Shown one piece after another: positions 1 to 8,094 of a stretch of 49,413 nt of DNA. Origin of the DNA: CAYWNA01 sp964459305 (GTDB lineage: Bacteria; Planctomycetota; Planctomycetia; Pirellulales; Pirellulaceae); assembly GCA_964459305.1 (NCBI GenBank), contig CAYWNA010000078.1, positions 1-49,413 of the forward strand, read 5' to 3'. A program made the position numbers and the translations under genes. The first letter of the stretch is position 1. Every line of letters starts with the position of its first letter. The notes beneath the pieces were generated by a model that did not search any database, was not told the origin of the DNA, and was given only the letters and a program-made list of their open reading frames with translations.

Positions 1-100
1 CATCGAGCCGAAGCCAAGTCTTCGCGGCCCACCGTCTGGTTGTCGGGCGATCTGGTGGGCCGCGAAGACTTGGCCCACCCTACTTGGCTTCGGCTCGATG
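1..100. repeat. Long hairpin repeat inside the radical SAM frame
   Basis: Bases 1-18 are the perfect reverse complement of 83-100, and 16-33 of 54-71. A short bulge at 72-82 separates the two right arms. The whole can fold into one long stem. The core GGGCCGCGAAGACTTG and the flank CCCACCCTACTTGGCTTCG recur at 18986-19028. I recognise this as a planctomycete interspersed repeat type from memory; no search was run. Confidence 0.85.
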
Positions 101-689
101 CAACGGAAAAAGAAAGAAGCTGAAAGCAAAAGCCCACACCGAGTTCCAGGCCGTAGTCCAGGACTTCATCCAGGCGGGCCACATTGTCCCGCGTCAAGCA
201 GGCGATCAGTTGGACGCGGATCCCGGCGTCGTGGGCGAGTTCGATCGCCCGGGCTGCTTTTTCCGACGTGCCCTCGCCGCGCAACCGGTCCTGAACGTCG
301 GGCGGGCCATCGACGCTGATCTGGAGCAAGTCCAGCCGTCGCAGATCGTCCAACCGCGATTCGACGAGCATTCCGTTGGTGTTGAGCTTGCAGACAAGGC
401 CGCTGTCTTTCACATGGCGAATGATCTGGCCGATGTCGCTTCGCACGAGCGGCTCGCCGCCGGTAAAGGAGATCAGCCGCACACCGGCCCCTCGCATTTG
501 GTCGATCATGTCCTTGACGGCCGCCGTGTCGAGCTCCTCGCTGCGCCGCTGGTCCTTCCACTTGCAGTAGCAGCACTGGAGGTTGCATCGGCCGGTGATC
601 AGCCAAGCGACCGCGACGGGGATTCGCTTGCCGGTCGTCTTGTACCGGACTACCGAAAGCCCCAACAGCGCTTTGTTCTTCAAGTCCAT
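1..689 (-). CDS. Radical SAM protein, partial at left edge, hairpin repeat in 3' part
   Basis: The minus-strand frame starts at ATG 689-687 and stays open to the window edge, so the end is not seen. The N-terminal part is a typical radical SAM domain. Cysteines 35, 39 and 42 form the CxxxCxxC site for the 4Fe-4S cluster, in the motif CNLQCCYC, and FTGGEP follows as the SAM-binding glycine motif. LNTNGM and SVDGP fit the later strands of the barrel, as in SPASM-type enzymes. The substrate cannot be told. The start lies 9 bases after the stop of the membrane protein gene, so the two are probably cotranscribed. From about residue 196 the frame reads through a hairpin repeat (1-100) and the residues stop looking like the family. 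The gene may have been interrupted or given a new tail. Confidence 0.8.
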   Translation of the reverse strand, partial: MDLKNKALLGLSVVRYKTTGKRIPVAVAWLITGRCNLQCCYCKWKDQRRSEELDTAAVKDMIDQMRGAGVRLISFTGGEPLVRSDIGQIIRHVKDSGLVCKLNTNGMLVESRLDDLRRLDLLQISVDGPPDVQDRLRGEGTSEKAARAIELAHDAGIRVQLIACLTRDNVARLDEVLDYGLELGVGFCFQLLSFSVASSRSQVGWAKSSRPTRSPDNQTVGREDLASAR

Positions 690-698
690 GGCCAGCGA

Positions 699-1742
699 CT
701 ACTCCGTGGGATCATTGGAAACCGAAGCCAACGTCTTCTCCGGAACAACAGCCGGCGCTCCGCGGGCTTCGGTATTCTGAATGTCGGGCGCCACCGCACG
801 CAGCAGCGGGACCATCAACGGGATACCCAGAAACGCAGGGAGCACTTGAACGGTGAACGACATCATCAAGCCTACGCTGAGCAGCATGGTTTCGTCCGCG
901 CAGCTCTTGAAGGCGGCCATCAACGCTGCCTCCCGGGGCCCGATTCCGCCGAGTGACGGGATGTTGCTCATCAACACGACGACCGATCCGAGTCCCAGCA
1001 ATTCCTGGATCGATGGGACGCGGTCGGGCCGAAAGGCCACGAACAGCAAGCCGAGCACGGTCAGCGGGCGGAGCTGGAAAATGATACCGTACAACAAAAA
1101 CCCGATCTTCTTCAACGGCGAGAATTCCTCAAATGCGCTGAGCACTCCCGTGGCCAGCTTGCCGAGCTTGGGATGGACCGCCGTGGCCAGCATCGTGGCG
1201 GCCCGCCGAGCCGGCCGGACGCAGATCACGATCAGTACGGCCACTCCCATGGCCGTGTGAAGGCCCAGGTAACCGGCGGCCGGCAACTCGGCCATGGCGG
1301 CGATTCCCACGTACAGCCAGAAGACCGTTCCGAAGAAGTTCAGCGATTTGTCGAACACGATCGATCCGGCCGCGCGACTGAACCCAAGCTCCTGGAGCCT
1401 GGCGAAGTAGACGGCGTTGACGATCTCCCCCGCCTTCATCGGTGCGGCAAAGCGAATGGGATCAGAACCCAAACGGACGCGGAACACCTCCCAATATCCC
1501 ACGTCTGCCCCTTGCGCTCGAAGTACCCTCCACCACTTGTCGGCCCCCAGAAAAACATGCCACAGAGCGGAGAAGGCAAGCGTCGCGGCCAGCAGTGGCC
1601 AGTTGAGTCGGCTGAGTTGCTCCGCCACTGCCTCCAGGCGCACGCCGGCCTTCCAAGCCAGCAACGCGACGATCACCAGGGACAACAATCCCGCGAAGAC
1701 TATGCGCTTTCGGCCGGCGATTTTTCCGTTCGGCAAGTTCAT
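699..1742 (-). CDS. Polytopic membrane protein, LPG-synthase TM / UPF0104 family
   Basis: This 347-residue protein begins at ATG 1742, overlapping the stop of the preceding radical SAM gene by four bases (ATGA). That arrangement indicates translational coupling. It has a basic N-terminus and about seven or eight hydrophobic helices. Signature stretches of the lysylphosphatidylglycerol-synthase TM family (PF03706) are present, including PSLGGIGPREAAL near residue 285 and a conserved PMKAGEIVNA segment near residue 110. Members of the family are inner-membrane proteins, some of them flippases or aminoacyl-phospholipid synthases. This one lacks the soluble aminoacyl-transferase half, so a transport or flipping role is likelier. 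An upstream in-frame extension into the neighbouring gene is an artefact of overlap. Confidence 0.85.
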   Translation of the reverse strand: MNLPNGKIAGRKRIVFAGLLSLVIVALLAWKAGVRLEAVAEQLSRLNWPLLAATLAFSALWHVFLGADKWWRVLRAQGADVGYWEVFRVRLGSDPIRFAAPMKAGEIVNAVYFARLQELGFSRAAGSIVFDKSLNFFGTVFWLYVGIAAMAELPAAGYLGLHTAMGVAVLIVICVRPARRAATMLATAVHPKLGKLATGVLSAFEEFSPLKKIGFLLYGIIFQLRPLTVLGLLFVAFRPDRVPSIQELLGLGSVVVLMSNIPSLGGIGPREAALMAAFKSCADETMLLSVGLMMSFTVQVLPAFLGIPLMVPLLRAVAPDIQNTEARGAPAVVPEKTLASVSNDPTE

Positions 1743-3268
1743 GAATCGGGCCTCAACGCATGCCTTGGCTTGGGCGCGGCCCGCTGCAACGTGCGGAGCA
1801 CCTTCATGGGATATACCCTCAGATAGGCGACGAATCGTAGGTCGCCACAGCGTGCCGCGTTGAGGGCCTGCAGCAGTGCCATGAGCATCGAAGGAATCCA
1901 GCAAAGATAACGGGCGCGACCGCGACGCGTGAACCACCTGAGCATGCGGGTGGGCAAGAGAGGGAGAATCTTGTACAGCGCCGCGTAGCCGGCGACGAGT
2001 CTTCTCGCTTGTTCGCCGCTGCCGGTTTGATCGTAGAAATCGCTTTCCTGGCCGTCGGCTAATTGCTGTGGTGCATCCTGAGGCAGTTCGCCTGCCGCGA
2101 CCGCCCGGTCGAGGATGTCGGCCGTGGGGTAGTACACCAGGAAGTGCACTTTGATCCGTCCCAAACGTCGCAACTGTTTGTAGCTTTCGGCCCCCAGGGC
2201 GTGGTCCTCCTCGGTCTCTGTGGGCAGATTGAACATGTGATCGACATCGTACCAAAGCCGCTGCCGGTCGCAAACCTCGAAGGTCCGCAGGGCATCCTCA
2301 TTCGTCTCGCGACGGTTGAGTACATCCCGTCGGATTCCATCGTTCCAAGTCTGCAGGCCGAACTCGATCGAATAACATCCGCCTTCTTTCAGCAGTTCGG
2401 CCGTTTCCTCATCAAAGCCGGAAATCGTGCAGAAGCATTTGAACGGGACACCGATCTCGCTTCGATACTGCGTCATCAACGTTCGCAGCCACGGCTTGTT
2501 GCCCGACAGGTAGGAATCCTTGAAGATTACCTCCCGGAATCGGTAGCGTTCCTTGCCGGCGACCAACTCACGCATAACCGTGTCGACGCTCTTTCGGCGA
2601 AAGTACGTGCCGCCGTACAGTTTCTTCGAGCATGTCTCTTCGCAAAACGAGCAACTGTACGGGCAGCCTCGGCTGACCATGGCCGAGTAGCTGTATCGGT
2701 GAGACGCGAACGGCGCAAACAGATCCTTATCGGGCAGAGGCAGTGCATCCAGATCTACCAGTTCGGCCCGGTGGGTCTGGAGCACCTCGCCGTTCTTGCG
2801 AAGCCACAGGTTTCCAACCCCCGACGCATCGTCGCCAGTCCGGATCGCATCGAGCAGCGGATGGATGACCTCTTCCGCCTCGCCGGCGATCGTGTAGTCC
2901 ACAAACGGATCACGCATCACGCGTTCGGGCACCAGGGACGGATGCAGGCCGAGAAAAACGATCGGCGCGGCTGTCTGGTGTTTGACTGCCTCGGCGATTT
3001 CGCGGCACCAAGCGAAGGTATTGGAGAGTACGCTGAAGATGATCGCATCGGGCTCGCTTCGCACAATCCGGCGGGCGGTCCGTTGATTGTTGGCAAACAG
3101 CCTTGCCAGGGCGGGAAGCTGGAAAACGTTATCCGTCACTCCGAAGGTGTCCGGGTCGTAGACGAACGTCACGTCATGTCCGGCGCGACGAAGCACGGCG
3201 GACAGCGTTTCCAGGTCCAGTGCTTCGCGGACGAGATAGCGGCCGCGGTAGACAAGCGTCACGTTCAT
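1739..3268 (-). CDS. B12-binding radical SAM protein (BchE-like)
   Basis: This 509-residue protein has an N-terminal Rossmann-like cobalamin-binding domain (about 1-145), ending in the FVDYTIAGEAEEVI segment typical of the class. A radical SAM domain follows, with CPYSCSFC placing the cluster cysteines at 202, 206 and 209. The C-terminal 130 residues are basic and contain hydrophobic stretches, which may hold it to the membrane. Such enzymes carry out methyl transfers or ring rearrangements on lipids and cofactors; the substrate here is unknown. Its ATG lies directly after the TGA of the previous gene with no gap. It is a distant paralogue of that neighbour, so the pair may act in successive steps. 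Confidence 0.88.
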   Translation of the reverse strand: MNVTLVYRGRYLVREALDLETLSAVLRRAGHDVTFVYDPDTFGVTDNVFQLPALARLFANNQRTARRIVRSEPDAIIFSVLSNTFAWCREIAEAVKHQTAAPIVFLGLHPSLVPERVMRDPFVDYTIAGEAEEVIHPLLDAIRTGDDASGVGNLWLRKNGEVLQTHRAELVDLDALPLPDKDLFAPFASHRYSYSAMVSRGCPYSCSFCEETCSKKLYGGTYFRRKSVDTVMRELVAGKERYRFREVIFKDSYLSGNKPWLRTLMTQYRSEIGVPFKCFCTISGFDEETAELLKEGGCYSIEFGLQTWNDGIRRDVLNRRETNEDALRTFEVCDRQRLWYDVDHMFNLPTETEEDHALGAESYKQLRRLGRIKVHFLVYYPTADILDRAVAAGELPQDAPQQLADGQESDFYDQTGSGEQARRLVAGYAALYKILPLLPTRMLRWFTRRGRARYLCWIPSMLMALLQALNAARCGDLRFVAYLRVYPMKVLRTLQRAAPKPRHALRPDS

Positions 3269-4768
3269 TCAGAATGGCTGGCTCCACTTGGAGATTTTCT
3301 TGTACCAATTCAGTTTGCCCTTGTCTTCGCCGTAGCACTTGAACGTGTGGTCCGCTTTGGAGACTTTCTCCTGTTTGAGCATCATCTCGACGAAGGCAAA
3401 GAACTTGCGTTTGAACTCCGACCAGGAGCGGACTTTCAGCGTGTGCTTCAGCAGGAAGAACGGTCGGGCATGAAACTTCTTGTACGCCCTGAGGGCCAAC
3501 TCGTCGATTTCGTCGTTCGTCAACTCCGTCCACGGACGTGGCAGCGGCTGTTCTTCGGCGTTGCCCAGGATGTACTCGCGCCAGTAGTCGTATCCGGCCT
3601 CGGCGACCATGTCTCGCCACATGCTGGTGAGCGGCTTGGCGGTTGTTTTGGAGAACTGAACGTAATCCAAGTCCAACGATTTGGCGAACTTCAGCGTCTC
3701 TCGGATCGAGTCGCGCGTTTCCTCCGGGCTGCCGACTAGGAAGAAGCCCAACGCCCGAATGCCGTGCTTCTTGGTCAGGCGGATCGTCTCGCGGACTTGC
3801 TCCAGGGTGATCCCTTTGTTCACCCGGTCCAGCATCTCCTGATCGCCGGACTCGATGCCGTAGTAGATCCGCCCGCATCCGGCGGCCGCCATCTCCTTGA
3901 GCAGTTCATCGTCTACCGAGTCGATCCGCGCGCGACATGCCCAGAGTATATCCAGCTTATGTTTCTGCATCTCGCGGCAGATCTCCAGCGATCGGTTTCG
4001 ATTGATGAGGAATTCATAATCGAAGATATCGATCTCCCGGATACCGAAACGGTCAGAGCACTCGCGCATCTCTTGGATAACCGTTTGGACCTTCCTTGGA
4101 TTGTACGGCGTGCTTCCCGCCTCGCAGAACAGACAGCCCATGGGGCAGCCTTTGCTGGTGACCATTACGGAAAAGTTCTTGCGTTCGGTGGGAAATTCCG
4201 CGTAGAGTTCATTCGGCAGCAGGTGGCGTGCGGGGTTGGGATAGTCGTCGAATTTGGGTTCCGGTCCGCTTTCGGTCTGGATGACGTCCCCATTACGCTT
4301 GAAGATCAACCCGGGGACGTCGTCGAAGTGTTGCCCGCCTTCCAACTCCTCCAGCAACCGGGGCACCGTATGGTAGGCCGAATTGAAGCAACCAAAATCG
4401 ATTTCCGGTGGCATCACCGATTCGGCAGGGTAAACCCTCAAATTGTACCCACCCACCATCACCTTGACGCCCGGCAAACCGCCACGAAGATAGCGGATCC
4501 AGTCCAGCGTTTCCCGGTACATGTACGTGGTCATCATGAACCCGATCACGTCGGGCTTCCACTGCTTGAGCTGCCTTAGCACCTCCTCAGGCGTGAGCTG
4601 CAGCGTGCGCGCGTCGATGATGACCGCTTCGTGCCCCGCCCGCTCGACGATCGCCGCCACCCAGGCTAGGGATAAGGGGGGAAATAGACCAAAATATCGC
4701 TGGACGATGCGGAGATTCTCTTCATGCAGTTTGTAGGCGAAGGGATTGAAGACAAGAGCAACTTTCAT
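3269..4768 (-). CDS. B12-binding radical SAM protein (BchE-like), first of the pair
   Basis: This 499-residue protein has the usual order of a cobalamin-binding domain (about 1-150) and a radical SAM domain. The cluster cysteines are 208, 212 and 215 in CPMGCLFC. YYGIESGDQEMLDRVNKG near residue 315 is the conserved SAM-domain strand that follows the barrel core. The start at ATG 4768 (MKVALVFNPF) is chosen because it begins the first B12-domain strand; the 27 codons before it do not resemble the family. A promoter at 4808-4835 would give a leader of about 30 bases. It heads the run of two B12 radical SAM genes, the membrane protein and the third radical SAM gene, which are joined by overlaps or gaps of no more than 9 bases. 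Confidence 0.9.
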   Translation of the reverse strand: MKVALVFNPFAYKLHEENLRIVQRYFGLFPPLSLAWVAAIVERAGHEAVIIDARTLQLTPEEVLRQLKQWKPDVIGFMMTTYMYRETLDWIRYLRGGLPGVKVMVGGYNLRVYPAESVMPPEIDFGCFNSAYHTVPRLLEELEGGQHFDDVPGLIFKRNGDVIQTESGPEPKFDDYPNPARHLLPNELYAEFPTERKNFSVMVTSKGCPMGCLFCEAGSTPYNPRKVQTVIQEMRECSDRFGIREIDIFDYEFLINRNRSLEICREMQKHKLDILWACRARIDSVDDELLKEMAAAGCGRIYYGIESGDQEMLDRVNKGITLEQVRETIRLTKKHGIRALGFFLVGSPEETRDSIRETLKFAKSLDLDYVQFSKTTAKPLTSMWRDMVAEAGYDYWREYILGNAEEQPLPRPWTELTNDEIDELALRAYKKFHARPFFLLKHTLKVRSWSEFKRKFFAFVEMMLKQEKVSKADHTFKCYGEDKGKLNWYKKISKWSQPF

Positions 4769-4807
4769 TCGGTTTTCCAGACGAGTAAGGAACTGACAGG
4801 TCTGTCT

Positions 4808-4835
4808 ATTATAACACGCGGCCAAGCACGGCAAG
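4808..4835 (-). promoter_or_regulatory. Sigma-70-type promoter of the radical SAM operon
   Basis: On the minus strand a perfect TATAAT lies at 4813-4808, with TTGCCG 15 bases upstream (or CTTGCC 16 upstream) as a candidate -35. The predicted transcription start is near 4800, about 30 bases before the ATG at 4768. A small palindrome GACAG-GT-CTGTC covers 4794-4805, at the expected transcription start, and could bind a regulator. The 259-base gap 4769-5027 holds no other recognisable feature. Confidence 0.55.
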
Positions 4836-5027
4836 GGCCTGAACCACACGCGTTGCCAATGGGAACCGTGTATCTGTTACTACGGCATCAACCCGCCAAT
4901 CGTTCATTGCACCGCTCGGAGTGGATTATCGGCCAGGGAGTACCGCAGGCATCTGGCTTTGAAAGATCCGCATCCATGGCTGGGCCTCACGCAACGAAAG
5001 CCCTTCGGCCCTGTCGGAGGTTGCCGG

Positions 5028-6173
5028 CTACGGTTCCTCGACGGCCAATGTTCCCAGCAGCCCACGACGTTTGAGGAATGCGTGGATTTCTTCCGCGGCG
5101 ATTCGGTGTGCGATTTCGTTGGGATGATAGTCCGTGGGGTGGACCCATAGGGATTCTGCCTTGTGCTCAGAAAACGCTGGCAAAAGGTCGAGCAGGAGGA
5201 TGTCGTTTTTTCGGCAGAAGTCGCAGACTTTGTCGTGGATTTCCTGAAACGGGTAGTCGTGGAATTCGTGCAACAGCGGGAACAACACGATCGCGAGCCT
5301 GCTTCCCTTGAGCTCTATCTTCCGATTCATCGTTCTTAGGAGTTCGAACTTGTCGTCGGCGTCTTCGCCTTTGAACGCCTCTAGATAGGATTTTCTCGTC
5401 GTTCGATCCAGTCGGATTCTCTCGATGCAGTTGAAGACGAAGTTGACCGAGGCGTAGTGGGTGCGCCAAGGGTTGTACTGGTATCCGCCGTTGTTGAGGT
5501 CGATAAGGTCCGACCCGATGATATTCTCTTTGCCGGGCATCCCGAAATCATTGAGTACGAAACCGTAGATCACGAGGGGATAGTGACTCTCGGCGGAAAA
5601 CAGGTCGTAGGCCATGCAAATATGCTCAATATCGTAGCCGGCAACAGCCGTGTTCTTGATCCATTTTGTCTCGCCTTCCTTTGCCAGCAACTTCTCCAAT
5701 CGCCGGATATACGTGTCCTCGTATCGCACGCCTTGGCCAAGCATAAAGGAATCTCCCAACGCCAAAACTGTGTCTTTTCGGGCGAGGAAGGCTAACACCT
5801 CTTCCGGTTTTTCGATGCATTCCGGAATCCTCCTGCACGGTGCTCCCGCAACACGCACTTCATGCAACTCGACGCGGTAGATGACCGTATCCCCCTCTGA
5901 CCTACTGACGTCAAAGTAGCCACGAGGATTTGAGTAGTACTCGTCGAAAGTGTTGACCCTCGCCAACGGTGTTTCGCTCTCCGCATCGAGGATCTCAACG
6001 TTCAGTGTCTTGGGCTCACCGAGTTGGTAGTGCTCTGGTCCCCAGACACTCAGCGCAATCTCCAGGCATAGGAAACAGAGCAATAGCGACAGTACGATGG
6101 CCAGGAGCTTGAAAGACCATCGCTTTGCCGCGGACAGATTGCGATCAGGTTTCGATCGTGACTTGCTCTTCAC
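5028..6173 (-). CDS. Membrane-anchored SGNH hydrolase-like protein
   Basis: This 381-residue protein has one N-terminal membrane helix (about 21-43) after a basic cytoplasmic start, so the bulk should lie outside the membrane. Blocks of the SGNH/GDSL esterase fold are visible. LALGDSFMLGQGV gives the nucleophile Ser142, VLND (206-209) gives the block III Asn, and TDYHPNEIAHR gives Asp348 and His350. The fold serves as an O-acetyl esterase or acyltransferase on polysaccharides and lipids. The GT9 gene lies 16 bases upstream, so an envelope glycan or lipid substrate is a reasonable inference. The region between the membrane helix and the GDS block is longer than in minimal esterases. Confidence 0.82.
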   Translation of the reverse strand: MKSKSRSKPDRNLSAAKRWSFKLLAIVLSLLLCFLCLEIALSVWGPEHYQLGEPKTLNVEILDAESETPLARVNTFDEYYSNPRGYFDVSRSEGDTVIYRVELHEVRVAGAPCRRIPECIEKPEEVLAFLARKDTVLALGDSFMLGQGVRYEDTYIRRLEKLLAKEGETKWIKNTAVAGYDIEHICMAYDLFSAESHYPLVIYGFVLNDFGMPGKENIIGSDLIDLNNGGYQYNPWRTHYASVNFVFNCIERIRLDRTTRKSYLEAFKGEDADDKFELLRTMNRKIELKGSRLAIVLFPLLHEFHDYPFQEIHDKVCDFCRKNDILLLDLLPAFSEHKAESLWVHPTDYHPNEIAHRIAAEEIHAFLKRRGLLGTLAVEEP

Positions 6174-6189
6174 AGGGAATTATTCCCAT

Positions 6190-7407
6190 CTACAGGAGGC
6201 CCGACACGGTCTCCAGCACCTCGTCGAGCGAGATCTCTTGCATACACTTGTTGTCTCGGCAATTCGAAAGCCGATTGTTGTAGGCATCAACACATGGGCT
6301 GCAGGAAATGTCTTTCCAAAGCATGTGGGCTCGGGGGCTTCTTGATCCAAAGCGAGCCGGAGTTTCGGGGCCGAACAGGGTGACCACATGAATGGGCGTG
6401 AGAGTCGCGAAATGCGCCGGTCCGCTGTCGTTCGTGACCAGCACGTCGGCCAGGCCGTAAAGGACCAACAGCTGGCGAAGCGTCGTCTTGCCCGCCATGG
6501 AGAAGCACCGGTCGGACCCAACGGCCGCCACTAGCTCGTCGGCCACGTCCGCCTCATCCGGTGCACCGGTGAACGCCACGTGAACGTTCGCCCCTCGATC
6601 AATCAGCCGTCGCGCCAATTCGACGTATCGATCCGTGGGCCAACGGCGAAGGGGCAGAAGATCGGAAGCATTCGCGTTCAATAGCACCAGCGGCGCCCAA
6701 CGATTTGTGCCCGCCTCGCGAGCAACGGCCGCTTCCATTTCAGCCAAATCACCCGGATCAGGGGCGAATATTGGCAGCGCGTCGGCGTCCGTCGGCAATG
6801 CGGACGTTTGATCGACTAGCCGGCCGGGAGGAAGGTCGATGGTTTCGATCATTTGGAAGAAAATCTCACTAGTATGCTGCTGCGGGTCGTAACGAAGCTC
6901 ATGGGTCATGAGACGCCCGCGGTACGGAGCCCCGTCTGCCATGGCGTGCAAGCCAACTCGTATCGGCGCGCCGCACAGATACACAATCGCGGCCGAACTC
7001 CGGGCAAAGAACTCGTAGTCGATCGCCGCGTCCGGTCCAATTCGCCTCAGTTGCATCAGGGCCTTTACTGCGCCGACAAACACACGCCAGATTCCGCCGG
7101 TCGGAATGGTGATGACGTTTTCCCGAGGGACAATCTCCATGACATCCAGGATGAAGCGGTTCTCGGCGAAGACGACGAAGTGAACATTCTCGCGTCCAAC
7201 TATTTCAACCGCCTTCCGGATCGCCGGATATGCCAACACCGTGGCTCCCTGCTCGGCCAACTTGACGATCACGATTCGCCGGACGCTTGCGGGCTTGGAC
7301 TTGCGTGCAAGACGCCACAGACCACCCACCCACCGACACCCCGTCAGGAAAGCGCAGACCGGTACGCCCACCCACCGGTCGATCCTGCGCATGGTGTCTG
7401 TCTTCAT
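6190..7407 (-). CDS. Glycosyltransferase family 9 (heptosyltransferase-like)
   Basis: This 405-residue protein resembles ADP-heptose:LPS heptosyltransferases. The N-terminal domain has RRIVIVKLAEQGATVLAYPA, where the usual GD-G motif reads EQGA. The C-terminal GT-B domain has the family motif VTNDSGPAHFA near residue 325, followed by TLFGPETPARFG. The C-terminus carries a cysteine-rich segment with C378, C381, C391 and C396, common in planctomycete and other environmental GT9 proteins. It probably adds a sugar to a lipid-linked or surface glycan at the inner face of the membrane. It is the first gene of a pair with the SGNH protein. The start is the first ATG; some of the hydrophobic residues before residue 40 might be non-native. 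Confidence 0.88.
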   Translation of the reverse strand: MKTDTMRRIDRWVGVPVCAFLTGCRWVGGLWRLARKSKPASVRRIVIVKLAEQGATVLAYPAIRKAVEIVGRENVHFVVFAENRFILDVMEIVPRENVITIPTGGIWRVFVGAVKALMQLRRIGPDAAIDYEFFARSSAAIVYLCGAPIRVGLHAMADGAPYRGRLMTHELRYDPQQHTSEIFFQMIETIDLPPGRLVDQTSALPTDADALPIFAPDPGDLAEMEAAVAREAGTNRWAPLVLLNANASDLLPLRRWPTDRYVELARRLIDRGANVHVAFTGAPDEADVADELVAAVGSDRCFSMAGKTTLRQLLVLYGLADVLVTNDSGPAHFATLTPIHVVTLFGPETPARFGSRSPRAHMLWKDISCSPCVDAYNNRLSNCRDNKCMQEISLDEVLETVSGLL

Positions 7408-7767
7408 TTGGTACGCTCAAGTGTAACGAGGATGTCCGGGGATTCGACCGGTCCAAAACGCTCTACGGGGCGCAATTCCCGGACACCTTCTCTGTTGCTA
7501 GTGATTCAATGCATTTCCGCAACCTTGGTAGAACACGTTAAGCCTCGCTTCGTGGACGCCGTGGAAAGCGCTTTTCTGTTTGGATCGAGATTGCACTGTA
7601 CTACGCATGGTACCACGTCTCGCCCGGATCTTCGAACCGCTTGGACCAGACGGCAGCGTCGCCGGTGTGACGGATTGTGTCGAAACACTAGCCGTGGCGC
7701 AATGTCTCCGTAGAATACGAGTGTTTCGCATCGTATCCGCGGATCCGGTAACTTGGAAGCGAAGACC
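7408..7767. other. Intergenic stretch between divergent units
   Basis: No coding region is supported here. An inverted repeat lies at 7433-7440 and 7478-7485 (TGTCCGGG / CCCGGACA), with a 37-base loop close to the start of the GT9 gene. The remainder would have to hold the promoters of the minus-strand GT9 gene and of the plus-strand remnant that follows, but no convincing -35/-10 pair stands out. Confidence 0.5.
7433..7485. repeat. Inverted repeat upstream of GT9 gene
   Basis: Eight-base arms TGTCCGGG (7433-7440) and CCCGGACA (7478-7485) enclose a GC-rich loop. It could be a regulatory hairpin or an interspersed repeat. No second copy was found in the window. Confidence 0.45.
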
Positions 7768-8043
7768 ATGAAAACGGCGAATCCCGCCATCCACCTGGCG
7801 CACCATTTAATAGTCCTCTCGGTCGCCTCACTTGCCAGCGCCGACGAAACGGTTTCTTTCAACCGCGATATCCGTCCATTCTGTTACAATATCGCCGAAT
7901 CGCCGGTCCACTTGCATGATTTCCAAGCCACGCTTTTGCACTTGTTGGGAATTGACCACGAGCGTCTAACCTTCAAGTACCAAGGCCGCCGCTTCCGCCT
8001 GACCGACGTTCATGGCCACGTCGTCAAAGAGATCCTGGCGTGA
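7768..8043 (+). pseudogene. DUF1549-DUF1501 chimera left by a large deletion
   Basis: The 91-codon frame starts at ATG 7768 with a signal peptide and the sequence VSFNRDIRP. That is how planctomycete cytochrome-c/DUF1549/DUF1553 proteins begin. It then jumps to a DUF1501 C-terminus: HDFQATLLHLLGIDHERLTF, followed by FRLTDVHGHVVKEILA. In planctomycetes a DUF1549 gene is very often followed directly by a DUF1501 gene. The simplest reading is an in-frame deletion from early in the first gene to late in the second, with the junction near 7885. Both catalytic parts and the CXXCH motif are gone. The short product could still be exported but should have no enzyme function. Confidence 0.75.
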
Positions 8044-8094
8044 CCTGTCAGACCGCGTTCGCGAACTGAGAAGATAAACGGAAAGGACTGTAAC

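Noticed and set aside
2063..3739. Long plus-strand frame of 558 codons opposite the B12 radical SAM genes
   Set aside because: It is the complement of two clear radical SAM genes and has no recognisable domain or start signal of its own.
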